In this document: positions 33,442 through 41,670 of the stretch, piece by piece
Position numbering within the stretch: position 1 is the first letter of the stretch
Layout of the letters: the number at the start of each line of letters is the position of its first letter
From: Nitrospira sp.
GTDB lineage: Bacteria > Nitrospirota > Nitrospiria > Nitrospirales > Nitrospiraceae
Length of the DNA stretch: 41,748 bases
Direction of reading: 5' to 3'
NCBI GenBank assembly: GCA_015903945.1
Contig: JABMDL010000013.1
Location: 1 to 41,748 of the forward strand
Translations under genes and position numbers: made by a program
Notes under the pieces: model-generated
What the model was told of the DNA's origin: nothing
Seen by the model: only the letters and a program-made list of their open reading frames with translations
Databases searched by the model: none

Positions 33442-34587
33442 TTATGGCTGCGCCCCCCCAGGCGGTGCTTCCCTGGGACAGCCCCCTCCCGGTATCGCCG
33501 CCAACTTCGGCAATGCGGCTTCCCCGAAAATATGTGCGGCAATCGCCTTGGCGACATCCGCTGACAACTCATGCCGCATGACGCGCAACGCCTTGGCCGT
33601 TGCTTCACGCTCCGTCAGATGGCCCTCCTTGCCGCCACGCGCAATCGCGCCAATGACCCGGCTGGTAGCCACTTCCACCACGTCAAAATCACTGCACCAG
33701 CGGACGTATTTGAAATTCGGGTCATGGACCTGAATGGGAACGAGTCGTGCCGTGCCGCGTACCAGCAGTTCCGGTGTCCGCCCCTCACCACCCACCGTAT
33801 CGGTCACCACGTTCAGCCCTTCACGGAGCAGGCCCTCGGTCAACGCCCGCTCAATCGGTTCAACTTGATCTCCGGATACCTGAACGGTCAGCAGAAGATT
33901 GCGGGCAAGAAACTGCTCCAACTCATTGGACAAATCGTTCACCTGATAGGGAGCGGCCGTTCCACGCCCGCTCGGACGGATTACGCGCAAATCGGCATTG
34001 TAGGCTTCACGCAACACCAAGTTCCTGACGGCTCGCCGAAGACTGCGGATTTTGGCCAGCTTGTCGGAAGTCTGCCTCGACTCGGCGACATCCGATTCGA
34101 CCGCTCGATCCAGCACCGCTACCCGTTCCATCACCGACGCGTCCGCTTGGGGCCGGCTCATTACGGCCAGCGCATAATGCACGCCCTTGTTCGCGTCGTA
34201 CCAGGTCTCCATGACCCTGACGTTCTCAAGCGCCTTGTCGGTTGAGACTTTGGTGACCGTATCGAGGGTCAGTCGCCGCTCGGCATTCGTCGACCCGCGA
34301 CTCTCGATCACGAGATACGATTCCCAATCCTTGGCCTGCGCGGTGACTTCCGCTTTAAATATCCTCGCCACCGCCGCATAGGCTTGGTCCGCTGCGCTGT
34401 TCCGGTCGCCCGCTTGCCCGATACCGACCAAATATTGCGCTGGAGGATACTCGGCATCGGCGTCGTCGATCCATCCCGGTTTGGCGTTGCCACCGAACCA
34501 GGCACAGCCTGACGATAACAGGACAACAAAACAGAGTCCGCTTACCGACATGGCACCCAACGGTGCGAAAGTTCGAGTGCAGCTCAT
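33442..34587 (-). CDS. LPP20-like lipoprotein with extended domain
   Basis: A 381-residue lipoprotein. The N-terminus (VSGLCFVVLLSSGCAW) has a lipobox at SSGC. The LPP20-type domain is visible: KPGWIDDADAEYPPAQYLVG, IGQAGDRNSAADQAYAAVAR and IFKAEVTAQAKDWESYLVIE, followed by ALENVRVMETWYDANKGVHY and ALAVMSRPQA. The second half (VNDLSNELEQFLARNLLLTV, LLVRGTARLVPIQVHDPNFK and TEREATAKALRVMRHELSAD) is a longer region seen in cell-envelope lipoproteins of this type. It overlaps the upstream gene by one base (TGATG), so the two are translationally coupled. It is the last gene of the lipoprotein/LpoB cluster. Confidence 0.8.
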   Translation of the reverse strand: MSCTRTFAPLGAMSVSGLCFVVLLSSGCAWFGGNAKPGWIDDADAEYPPAQYLVGIGQAGDRNSAADQAYAAVARIFKAEVTAQAKDWESYLVIESRGSTNAERRLTLDTVTKVSTDKALENVRVMETWYDANKGVHYALAVMSRPQADASVMERVAVLDRAVESDVAESRQTSDKLAKIRSLRRAVRNLVLREAYNADLRVIRPSGRGTAAPYQVNDLSNELEQFLARNLLLTVQVSGDQVEPIERALTEGLLREGLNVVTDTVGGEGRTPELLVRGTARLVPIQVHDPNFKYVRWCSDFDVVEVATSRVIGAIARGGKEGHLTEREATAKALRVMRHELSADVAKAIAAHIFGEAALPKLAAIPGGGCPREAPPGGAQP

Positions 34588-36041
34588 CAGTGCATCACAC
34601 GCTGGAGGATAAACGCCGTTTGGCCCGATGCGAGATCCAGCGTCTGCTCTCCCCGCTCAATGGACGCCCGTTGGCCTGACGGCTGAATCGCCAACTGGTA
34701 ACGGCCCGCGGGCACCCAGGCCCGCGCCACATGGATTTCGTCCGGCAGTGTCTGCCAGCTCCGCTTGTCCGCTTCTTCCGACGCCACGGCCAGTCCCTTG
34801 GCCAGCATGCCGACGAGCAGTCCCACCCAGGGCGCGGCATCGCGTCCCGCCGCTTGTTGGGCTCCGATGATCGCACCTTCGGCCAAGGCAAATTTTGAGG
34901 CAGCGCGCGCCAACGCTTTGGCGGTGATGGCCGGCATACGATCATCCAAACTTTTCTCGGCTAATGCCGTCAGATTGTGTGCCGGCTCTGATCGCACAGT
35001 GAGAGAAGATCCTTGCGCGTCCGTCAATGTCATGGTCTCGAACGGCACCTGCGTCTTCTGCGAAACCAGACGCGGCAATGCCACCCGCACCACCCGCCCG
35101 CTGAGCCCATAGAGTACGCTGTCCATCGCGCGATCCCGATAGCGGGAGGATTGAGCCAGTCCGCGATTGATCAACACTAACTGCAACGCATCCAAACTGA
35201 TCGGAAGATCAATAAAGCGATCTTCCTTTCGTGGTGCGCGGCCATTATAGCTGATCATGACGACTTGAGCGAGTTGCTGACGCGCCGAGGCGGGTTTCCA
35301 CGCCACGTCGGGAAATCTTCTCCGGTAGGCGTCCGATTCGGTCGCCAAGCCAAGCGCCTCAGCCATACACAGGATATCGGCGAGCAACGACGGTGGTGGC
35401 GCGATCCGCGACAAGCCACGCATCGCCTCGTAGGCCTCGAGCGCATTGCGATAGGCGATGAACGCGTTATTGAGATCGCCGGCCGCTTCATACAAAACTC
35501 CGCTCAGGTACCGGGCAAACCCGTCATTGCGATATCCACCCGATTCCTTGACCCGATCACTGAGCAGGTTCAAGCGGTGGTCGATGCGCCTTGCCTCGAC
35601 GAGCGCTTCCTGCACATCTCCCTCCACCGCATAGTTCAATGCCTTCAGGACATTGAGCATGACGTGCTCATAGGCATCGCCCTCGTAGGGCAATGCGTTA
35701 TCGCTGGTGAGAAACGCCGCGGTCTCGGACCGGATCGTTCTGGTGTAGAGCCGCTCGACGGCTTCCTCCGCCTGTTCCAAGGCCATCGTGCTTTGCCGGT
35801 AGTCCCCGGCCAGCTGGAGCGTCAAGCCTCGGTCCATGCCATAGAGCACGCGGCTCTTGGCCCCATACTCTTTTTCGGCCTGTTCGACAATGGCCGCCGC
35901 CTGGGCCGGATTGCCGGCGAGCAAATTCTGTTCAATGAGTGCGTAGCGATTCACCGAAGGGCCGCAGCCGCTCAGCAGGACGGCGGTGAGAACTGAGAAG
36001 CAGGAGATGGAATGGGCGAGGCGTAGGAGAGATGGGCTCAA
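34587..36041 (-). CDS. COG3014-like lipoprotein
   Basis: A 484-residue protein with a signal peptide (HSISCFSVLTAVLLSGC) and LSGC lipobox. The N-terminal half has TPR-like helices: NLLAGNPAQAAAIVEQAEKE, RVLYGMDRGLTLQLAGDYRQ, VMLNVLKALNYAVEGDVQEA, ALVEARRIDHRLNLL and YLSGVLYEAAGDLNNAFIAY. The C-terminal half includes VMISYNGRAPRKEDRFIDLP, DAQGSSLTVRSEPAHNLTAL, DRMPAITAKALARAASKFAL and DEIHVARAWVPAGRYQLAIQ. This matches a conserved lipoprotein often found next to LpoB and LPP20 genes. It is likely outer-membrane anchored; the molecular role is unknown. It lies 15 bp after lpoB and overlaps the LPP20 gene by one base. Confidence 0.8.
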   Translation of the reverse strand: MSPSLLRLAHSISCFSVLTAVLLSGCGPSVNRYALIEQNLLAGNPAQAAAIVEQAEKEYGAKSRVLYGMDRGLTLQLAGDYRQSTMALEQAEEAVERLYTRTIRSETAAFLTSDNALPYEGDAYEHVMLNVLKALNYAVEGDVQEALVEARRIDHRLNLLSDRVKESGGYRNDGFARYLSGVLYEAAGDLNNAFIAYRNALEAYEAMRGLSRIAPPPSLLADILCMAEALGLATESDAYRRRFPDVAWKPASARQQLAQVVMISYNGRAPRKEDRFIDLPISLDALQLVLINRGLAQSSRYRDRAMDSVLYGLSGRVVRVALPRLVSQKTQVPFETMTLTDAQGSSLTVRSEPAHNLTALAEKSLDDRMPAITAKALARAASKFALAEGAIIGAQQAAGRDAAPWVGLLVGMLAKGLAVASEEADKRSWQTLPDEIHVARAWVPAGRYQLAIQPSGQRASIERGEQTLDLASGQTAFILQRVMH

Positions 36042-36056
36042 CGGGATTAGCGAAAA

Positions 36057-36665
36057 CTAAAAGACCGTCCGTTTCTTCTCGACGACTTTCTTGATCTTCT
36101 TCTGCCCGTACCAGACCTTTGTATTGTTCTCCAGGTCGATCATCTGGAGATCGACTTGGTAAAACACCGCCTTGGTCCCGTCGGCTTCGTCCAAGATCGT
36201 AGCGATGGTACCTTTCATCATGTAGTCGGCCCCTGTTTCCTTCCCGGGAGCCTTCTGCGTCTCTTCACTGGCGTAGACGGCCTGTTCCTTTCGTTCGGTC
36301 CGAATTTCGTCCCGCTCGCCCTTGCCGGCGACGAACGTGACCTTCTGGGAGTTCGTCAGCTCACGCTCCAAATCCGTGATGAAGGTCTGCACGCTGATGT
36401 GCTCATGGCTGCTGTTGAGCACCGTGCCGACAACGACGACCGGCTGGCGCCCCTTTGCCTGAGAAAAATTGCCGAGCCAGGGGTATTGCAACGCTTCCTT
36501 CACCATCGCCTCGGCCACCATCCGTGAGTCGGTATCGTTCCACCGGCCGCTCAGATCCGTCACCACACCGGCATCGACACGAGTCACTTTCAACTCATGT
36601 CCGCACCCAGCGAGAGCAAGGATTGAACCCACTATGAGCGACAGGAGTCGGCGATGGGTCTGCAT
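36057..36665 (-). CDS. lpoB: Penicillin-binding protein activator LpoB
   Basis: A 202-residue outer-membrane lipoprotein. The signal MQTHRRLLSLIVGSILALAG ends at Cys in LAGCGH. The domain shows VVTDLSGRWNDTDSRMVAEA, KGRQPVVVVGTVLNSSHEHI, TFITDLERELTNSQKVTFVA, ETGADYMMKGTIATILDEAD and FYQVDLQMIDLENNTKVWYG, the landmarks of LpoB/YcfM. In E. coli LpoB reaches through peptidoglycan to stimulate PBP1b. The start is ATG 36665 (GGAG upstream); the longer ORF from 36698 is not needed. It sits in a four-gene lipoprotein unit read from a sigma-70-type promoter near 37340-37368. Confidence 0.88.
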   Translation of the reverse strand: MQTHRRLLSLIVGSILALAGCGHELKVTRVDAGVVTDLSGRWNDTDSRMVAEAMVKEALQYPWLGNFSQAKGRQPVVVVGTVLNSSHEHISVQTFITDLERELTNSQKVTFVAGKGERDEIRTERKEQAVYASEETQKAPGKETGADYMMKGTIATILDEADGTKAVFYQVDLQMIDLENNTKVWYGQKKIKKVVEKKRTVF

Positions 36666-36704
36666 GACGTGAGCACTCCGTGCAAGGGTGGTAAACAAGA
36701 GGCG

Positions 36705-37271
36705 CTAGTTCGTGGCCCGCTTTTCTTCTTCTTTTTCCAGCCGCTCGAACAGGCGATCGGCATTCTTGCGAACATAGTCACGAACCTGCGCGTTGAGCTC
36801 CTTGGCCTTCTCCATATTGTTCTTCATCTCTTCCAGGCTGAGCTTCGTCAATACGTAGTAGGTGTTGGTTTCCTCGTCTTTATACCGATCGATGGGACGC
36901 ACCCCGCTGAGCGTCACGGTGGTCACCGTCTTGATCGCCCGCTCGACGTTCTGCTCTTCAGTGTTCTTCGTAAAATCCCCCGCCGTCGTTGATGCGGCGT
37001 AATCCCGCATCAGGTAGCCGGTATAGGTTTCAAAGGTCTTGGCGATTTCCGCCCGGGCACGATTCTCCGCCGCGTCCCACGCAAGTGGCTCATTGCGAAC
37101 CCCCGTGACCGAGCCCACTCCATAGAACGCCTTGCTGTCCTTGTCATTCATCACACCGGAGCCCTTTTCCACCCACTTCGGAGGACCGCCACAGGCCGCA
37201 AGCCCCACAAGAAGAAGCACAGCGAGACCGCTCCCGATTACTCGCGTTCCCATCGCCTGCGACCTCATCAT
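36705..37271 (-). CDS. LPP20-family lipoprotein
   Basis: A 188-residue lipoprotein, first gene of the cluster. The signal (VIGSGLAVLLLVGLAACG) ends in a LAAC lipobox. The LPP20 domain follows: PKWVEKGSGVMNDKDSKAFY, GVGSVTGVRNEPLAWDAAEN, RARAEIAKTFETYTGYLMRD, VTTVTLSGVRPIDRYKDEET and YYVLTKLSLEEMKNNMEKAK. The C-terminus is a charged helix (RLFERLEKEEEKRATN). The ATG at 37271 has GGAGG 5 nt upstream. It is related by family to the last gene of the cluster, so two LPP20-type proteins bracket LpoB and the COG3014-like protein. Confidence 0.87.
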   Translation of the reverse strand: MMRSQAMGTRVIGSGLAVLLLVGLAACGGPPKWVEKGSGVMNDKDSKAFYGVGSVTGVRNEPLAWDAAENRARAEIAKTFETYTGYLMRDYAASTTAGDFTKNTEEQNVERAIKTVTTVTLSGVRPIDRYKDEETNTYYVLTKLSLEEMKNNMEKAKELNAQVRDYVRKNADRLFERLEKEEEKRATN

Positions 37272-37339
37272 ATGATCCTCCTTCGTCAGAAACTGTTGCG
37301 CTGTTGCTCTGAAAAGCGTTGCGGAGCAATTGCGGATTC

Positions 37340-37368
37340 ATGCTAACATGCGTTCCTACTTCCGTCAA
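37340..37368 (-). promoter_or_regulatory. Sigma-70-type promoter of the lipoprotein/LpoB cluster
   Basis: On the minus strand, TTGACG (-35), 17-nt spacer, TAGCAT (-10), placed about 70 bp before the first LPP20 ATG. Confidence 0.55.
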
Positions 37369-37465
37369 CGAAACGTACCGTCATCGTTATGAATCATGGG
37401 ATCGCTCTCATAGTTCGATCTTTCAGTAATATCTCAAGACTAGGACAAAGGAGGATGACGCACGC

Positions 37466-37636
37466 ATGGCCGACATTCAGATTAAGGACGGCATCATTAC
37501 CATCGCCAATCTTGATATCCAAGACCTCAATACTGCTGCCATCTTGGCCGCTTATCCGCCAGCACGTTGGGCGGAAATCACCCGCCGGGCGGTGAAGATT
37601 GGACTTGGGTATCTGAAAGGGGGAGAGAAAAGCTAA
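37466..37636 (+). CDS. 56-residue small protein, unknown function
   Basis: A short ORF with protein-like composition: MADIQIKDGIITIANLDIQD, then LNTAAILAAYPPARWAEITR and RAVKIGLGYLKGGEKS. A strong AAAGGAGG lies 11 nt before the ATG. It has no signal or membrane span; the centre looks like a helix. Its last 4 bp overlap the end of the convergent caspase-fold gene. Such short conserved ORFs between divergent and convergent units are easily missed. It could regulate its neighbours, but there is no direct sign of this. The composition and ribosome site support a real gene. Confidence 0.6.
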   Translation: MADIQIKDGIITIANLDIQDLNTAAILAAYPPARWAEITRRAVKIGLGYLKGGEKS

Positions 37637-38526
37637 GGGGCGGTCTTGGTCGCGCGATCCGCTTCGGTGACGGCCCTGCGTCCTTCAACCAGCACCGTAT
37701 CCCCGTCACCCTCGATCTGCACACTGGCCGGATGCTGCCTCCCTTTCGAGGCTTCCTGCACCTGTTGCGTCACATACGTCCCCAATTCGGAGGCCATCAA
37801 CCACCCATTCTTGTCCACATCCGCCGCACCCGCGAGCCCTGCCAACAACGCCTGCACGAAAAGGCTTTTCCCCTCGGAACGGGACGAGGACTCGCCCTTT
37901 CCCGCAGCACTGATCACCTGTACTGCGCGCCGATCCATCTCATCTTCCGGCTCCAGCCGACCTTCAAGCGACAGCTCCCGAGACACCGTCATCTCCCATC
38001 CGAAGACCGGTGCATCCAATATCAGGAGGGTGTGTTTCGACGCGGACCGCCTGGTAAATTCCTTGAGATGCTCGACCGTCACCGCTTTCGCCGGGTTATT
38101 GACCTGTGCGTCCAGCGGCACGAGATAGCTCCGGTCTTCCCCCTCGGCATCTGGTGCCGCCCCGGCATGGCCTGCATAGAAAATCACCAGCCGGTCCATG
38201 CGTCCGACTTTTCTGGGTAAGATATCGTTCAAGACTTGATGCAACCGGCGAGAGACCGCATCCTTCTCATAGATCTCGATCACCTCGTCGAACCCCAGTT
38301 TCCGAAAAGCCTGCGCCACCTGCTTTGCATCGTTGACGGCCCCTTGAATGGGCGGCGCCACAATATAGTTCTCGATCCCGATCACAATCGCCCAGGACTT
38401 GTAATAGAGACCTTCCGGCTTTCCCAGTTGCGCGTGCGCGGTCGGACGCGCGCCGTAGGAAACCACGCCCAATACATGGCCCGCAAGGAGCATGGCAATC
38501 CCAAGAATGTGCACAAATTGTTTCAT
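37633..38526 (-). CDS. Exported caspase-fold protein lacking the catalytic cysteine (pseudo-caspase)
   Basis: A 297-residue protein of the peptidase C14 (metacaspase/caspase p20) fold. The signal peptide is KQFVHILGIAMLLAGHVLGV. The domain reads SWAIVIGIENYIVAPPIQGA, VNDAKQVAQAFRKLGFDEVI, DRLVIFYAGHAGAAPDAEGE with the His (H120), RSYLVPLDAQVNNPAKAV and HTLLILDAPVFGWEMTVSRE. Active members have LLLDACYSG at the last motif; here the Cys position is Pro173 (DAPVFG), so it should not be proteolytic by the usual mechanism. The C-terminus keeps the AGKGESSSRSEGKSLFVQAL region. The start is ATG 38526; a TTGACA/TAGGCT promoter lies just upstream, inside the longer ORF. It neighbours the lipoprotein/LpoB cluster on the same strand. 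Confidence 0.82.
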   Translation of the reverse strand: MKQFVHILGIAMLLAGHVLGVVSYGARPTAHAQLGKPEGLYYKSWAIVIGIENYIVAPPIQGAVNDAKQVAQAFRKLGFDEVIEIYEKDAVSRRLHQVLNDILPRKVGRMDRLVIFYAGHAGAAPDAEGEDRSYLVPLDAQVNNPAKAVTVEHLKEFTRRSASKHTLLILDAPVFGWEMTVSRELSLEGRLEPEDEMDRRAVQVISAAGKGESSSRSEGKSLFVQALLAGLAGAADVDKNGWLMASELGTYVTQQVQEASKGRQHPASVQIEGDGDTVLVEGRRAVTEADRATKTAP

Positions 38527-38552
38527 GTGGTTGCGCCTATGCGTTCCGGGTG

Positions 38553-38582
38553 AGCCTACCGTCGGCCTTCGATGGCTGTCAA
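38553..38582 (-). promoter_or_regulatory. Probable promoter of the pseudo-caspase gene
   Basis: Minus strand TTGACA (-35), 18-nt spacer, TAGGCT (-10), about 27 bp before the ATG at 38526. It supports this start over the longer ORF. Confidence 0.5.
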
Positions 38583-38638
38583 GAAATCCGCCGGGGACCG
38601 GCTCTTCAGGCCACAACCCGAATAATTGCACCGGATTC

Positions 38639-38667
38639 TTGCAGGCGCTTCGAGGTTTCTCCATAAT
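38639..38667 (+). promoter_or_regulatory. Probable promoter of acs
   Basis: TTGCAG (-35), 17-nt spacer, CATAAT (-10), about 45 bp before the acs ATG. The -35 is weak, the -10 good. Confidence 0.45.
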
Positions 38668-38711
38668 GCCCCATCAGACTATCAGACTCCCCAAAGCAGG
38701 AGGCACTGTCT

Positions 38712-40601
38712 ATGAGTGAACAAATTGAAACCCTGTTGAAGGAAAGCCGAACCTACCGGCCAACCCCGAAAACCGTCGCAGAGGCCTACATCAAGGACTA
38801 CGAGGCCGAGTACAAGAAGTCCATTGCCGATCCCGAAGGTTTTTGGAGCGATGCCGCAAAAGAGCTGGAGTGGTTCTCCCCCTGGAACAAAGTCCTCGAG
38901 TGGAACTACCCCTGGGCCAAATGGTTTGTCGGCGCCACCTGTAACATCGCCTACAATTGCCTGGACCGCCACGTCAAGACCTGGCGCAAGAACAAGGTCG
39001 CGTTGATTTGGGTGGGTGAAAACGATCAGGAACGAGTGTTCACGTATGGAGAGCTCTACCGGCAGGTCAACCGCTGCGCCAACGCCCTGAAAAAGCTCGG
39101 CTTGGTCAAGGGCGACCGGGTCACCATCTATCTCCCTAAAATTCCCGAACAGGTTGTCGCCATGCTGGCATGCGCCAGAATCGGCCTTATCCACAGTGTG
39201 GTCTATTCGGGGTTCAGCGCGCCGGCGCTTGCCAGCCGCATTCACGATGCCGATTCCAAGGTGGTCATCACCGCCGACGTGGGGTTTGATCGAGGCAAGG
39301 TGATCCCGTTGAAGCCGGTCGTGGACGAAGCCTTAAAGACCTGCCCTACCGTCAATCATGTGGTCGTCGTACGCCGCCAGACTCCCGCGCAGTCTCTGTC
39401 CGCCCCAAAAGAACTCGATTGGCACGACTGGGTCAAAGGCGAGCGGGCTGTCTGCGAACCAGAACGACTGGACTCCGAAACTCCCCTGTACATCCTGTAT
39501 ACGTCGGGCACCACCGGCAAGCCGAAGGGTGTGGTCCACGTCCACGGCGGCTACATGGTCGGCACCTATATGACTACGAAATATGTGTTCGACATGAAAG
39601 ACAACGATGTGTACTTTTGCGTGGCCGATCCCGGCTGGGTCACCGGCCACAGCTACATCGTCTACGGCCCGCTTCTCAACGGCGCGACGATCTTGACCGC
39701 GGAAGGCAAACCGGATTATCCGACCCCCGGCCGCTGGTGGGACTTGATCGAGCGGTACGGCGTCTCGATCTTTTACACGACTCCGACCGCGATTCGACTG
39801 CTCATGCGCTACGGGGAAGAGTGGCCTGCCAAATTCGATCTGTCGTCCCTCCGCATCCTGGGCAGTGTCGGTGAGCCGATCAATCCGGAGGCCTGGGAGT
39901 GGTATCACCGGGTGACGGGTGGGGATAAACCAATCATGGACACCTGGTGGCAGACAGAGACCGGCGCCATTCTCATCACTCCCCTGCCGACCGTCCCGCT
40001 CAAACCCGGTTCCGCCACCCGGCCCTTTTTGGGTATCGAGGCAGACGTTGTGGACCGGGAAGGTAACAGCCTGCCCGCCAATGCCGGCGGCTTTGCCGTG
40101 ATCAAGAAACCGTGGCCGTCCATGATGCGCACCATTTATAAGGATCCGGAGCGGTACAAGACCTACTGGAACACGATCCCCAATTGCTATGCCGCAGGCG
40201 ACGTGTGCCATAAGGACGCGGACGGCTATATGTGGTTCATGGGCCGGGCGGACGACGTCATCAAAGTCGCGGGAAACCGGTTGGGCACCGCCGAAGTGGA
40301 AAGCGCCTTGGTCAGTCATCACGCGGTGGCGGAGGCCGCCGTCATCGGCAAGCCGCATAAGACCGTCGGCGAATCCATCAAGGCCTTCATCATCCTGAAG
40401 CAGGGAGAAACGGAAAGCCCGGCGCTGATTAAGTCAATCAAAGATCAAGTGCTGAAGGAATTGGGCAAAATCGGCGTCCCGTCCGAGATTGATATCGTGG
40501 CTTCACTCCCGAAAACTCGGTCCGGCAAGATCATGCGCAGAGTGCTGAAGGCGAAGGAACTCGGGCAAGACCCAGGAGATATTTCGACGATCGAGGAGTG
40601 A
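38712..40601 (+). CDS. acs: Acetyl-CoA synthetase, AMP-forming
   Basis: A 629-residue cytoplasmic enzyme that makes acetyl-CoA from acetate, ATP and CoA by way of acetyl-AMP. The N-terminal part has AYIKDYEAEYKKSIADPEGF and WFVGATCNIAYNCLDRH. The adenylate-forming core shows the P-loop YTSGTTGKPKGVVHVHGG, WVTGHSYIVYGPLLNG, DTWWQTETGAILITPLP and YWNTIPNCYAAGDVCHKDAD. The C-terminal lid ends LPKTRSGKIMRRVLKAKEL with the Lys that is acetylated for control in other bacteria. GGAGG precedes the ATG. The length is near the usual 650. The last 4 bp overlap a small membrane protein gene (GTGA). Confidence 0.94.
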   Translation: MSEQIETLLKESRTYRPTPKTVAEAYIKDYEAEYKKSIADPEGFWSDAAKELEWFSPWNKVLEWNYPWAKWFVGATCNIAYNCLDRHVKTWRKNKVALIWVGENDQERVFTYGELYRQVNRCANALKKLGLVKGDRVTIYLPKIPEQVVAMLACARIGLIHSVVYSGFSAPALASRIHDADSKVVITADVGFDRGKVIPLKPVVDEALKTCPTVNHVVVVRRQTPAQSLSAPKELDWHDWVKGERAVCEPERLDSETPLYILYTSGTTGKPKGVVHVHGGYMVGTYMTTKYVFDMKDNDVYFCVADPGWVTGHSYIVYGPLLNGATILTAEGKPDYPTPGRWWDLIERYGVSIFYTTPTAIRLLMRYGEEWPAKFDLSSLRILGSVGEPINPEAWEWYHRVTGGDKPIMDTWWQTETGAILITPLPTVPLKPGSATRPFLGIEADVVDREGNSLPANAGGFAVIKKPWPSMMRTIYKDPERYKTYWNTIPNCYAAGDVCHKDADGYMWFMGRADDVIKVAGNRLGTAEVESALVSHHAVAEAAVIGKPHKTVGESIKAFIILKQGETESPALIKSIKDQVLKELGKIGVPSEIDIVASLPKTRSGKIMRRVLKAKELGQDPGDISTIEE

Positions 40602-40831
40602 CGAGATTGGGAAGGGGTGGACGCAAACCGGGCGAACCGATCTACTTGAGGCGGCACATGATCGCGCTCGCCCTGGCCGTAGGTCTCCCGGTTGTGCTGT
40701 TGCAACTGTACAAGATCTACATCGGCCCGGTGAGCTTTGACGCGCAGATTGGGTTTGGGCTTCTCATTTCAGTCCTGGCCGGGTTCATTCTCTCTCGTGC
40801 CTACCGTTCGTCGGCTCAGAACGAGCCGTGA
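40598..40831 (+). CDS. Small two-span membrane protein coupled to acs
   Basis: A 77-residue protein starting with GTG overlapping the acs stop (GTGA). A basic N-terminus (TRLGRGGRKPGEPIYLRRH) precedes two membrane helices (MIALALAVGLPVVLLQLYKI and FGLLISVLAGFILSRAYR). It has no known domain. The coupling suggests a link to acetate uptake or Acs positioning at the membrane; this is inferred from place only. Confidence 0.65.
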   Translation: MTRLGRGGRKPGEPIYLRRHMIALALAVGLPVVLLQLYKIYIGPVSFDAQIGFGLLISVLAGFILSRAYRSSAQNEP

Positions 40832-40943
40832 GGCCCCACGGCCATCTACTGCTGGCCTCGATTGTACATCCCCTTCCCTCACCTTGCCGAGATCCGTCAC
40901 CTCTGTTACACCTTTCTTACACAGCAACAGGAGAGGAGCGGCC

Positions 40944-41189
40944 ATGCCAGCCACAAATCCGCGCGTCAATGTCGTCCTGGAAGAGCGGGTTTATGCGGGA
41001 CTCCGCCGTTGGGCCAAGCGGGATGGCGTATCACTATCGCTGAAAGTTCGGGATCTCGTAAAAGAGGCGCTGGAAGCCGAGGAAGACCGAGCGCTGGCCC
41101 GTCTGGCTGAAAACCGAGAGCGATCGCTCGACAAGAAGAAGGCCCTCTCGCACGCCCAGGCCTGGGGACAGCCCAAACGCGTGAGATAA
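40944..41189 (+). CDS. Antitoxin of a RelBE/ParDE-type pair (ribbon-helix-helix-like)
   Basis: An 81-residue protein: MPATNPRVNVVLEERVYAGL, then RRWAKRDGVSLSLKVRDLVK and EALEAEEDRALARLAENRER. The strand NPRVNVVLEERVYAGLRR followed by two helices is the RHH-type DNA-binding fold common in RelB/CopG antitoxins; the acidic helix behind should wrap the toxin. AGGAG lies 5-6 nt before the ATG at 40944; the longer frame from 40737 is not used. The toxin gene starts 4 nt after its stop, and the pair should be autoregulated. Confidence 0.85.
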   Translation: MPATNPRVNVVLEERVYAGLRRWAKRDGVSLSLKVRDLVKEALEAEEDRALARLAENRERSLDKKKALSHAQAWGQPKRVR

Positions 41190-41192
41190 TCC

Positions 41193-41480
41193 GTGCCCTT
41201 CGAACTTCGGTACCACCACGCCGTCGCTACCGAAGATATTCCCCGCATCCCCTCCAACCTTCACCGCCGGATCGCCAAAGCCATTGAGTCGCGTCTGGCT
41301 CACGCGCCACACCGATATGGCGTACCACTTCGCAAAACATTACGAGGGTATTGGAAGCTCCGCGTCGGGGATTATCGCGTCGTCTACAAGATCGAGAGGA
41401 ACGAGGTCTGGTTCCTGGGCACTCAGCACCGCAAGACGATATACCAGGATATCGTGCAGAGACTTGGTGAACCGGAATAG
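41193..41480 (+). CDS. RelE/ParE-family toxin
   Basis: A 95-residue protein that begins with GTG, 3 nt after the antitoxin stop. The RelE/ParE fold is visible in FELRYHHAVATEDIPRIPSN, the central helices RRIAKAIESRLAHAP and the strands LRKTLRGYWKLRVGDYRVVY and KIERNEVWFLGTQHRKTIYQ. 'GyWkLRvGDYRvvY.i' is the hallmark of RelE-type toxins, which cut mRNA at the ribosome; here the basic residues of the sheet (Arg, Lys, His) are retained. ParE-type gyrase poisons share the fold, so the target is not settled. It is the last complete gene in the window. Confidence 0.88.
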   Translation: MPFELRYHHAVATEDIPRIPSNLHRRIAKAIESRLAHAPHRYGVPLRKTLRGYWKLRVGDYRVVYKIERNEVWFLGTQHRKTIYQDIVQRLGEPE

Positions 41481-41670
41481 TCGTCCCAGCATAGTAACGA
41501 AATCAGATCGTGTGTTGTGCATCCGATAACTCAATAGTCAGACCAGCCCCCGATTCCAGAACGGATTTGCAAGTCAGGCATTTCAACTCGCAGAAGAATA
41601 ATCAAAAAAGCAAAGCCCGACCCCATTTACGACCCTGTTTTATATTTTCCGCCGATCAGGGCGGTGGAGC

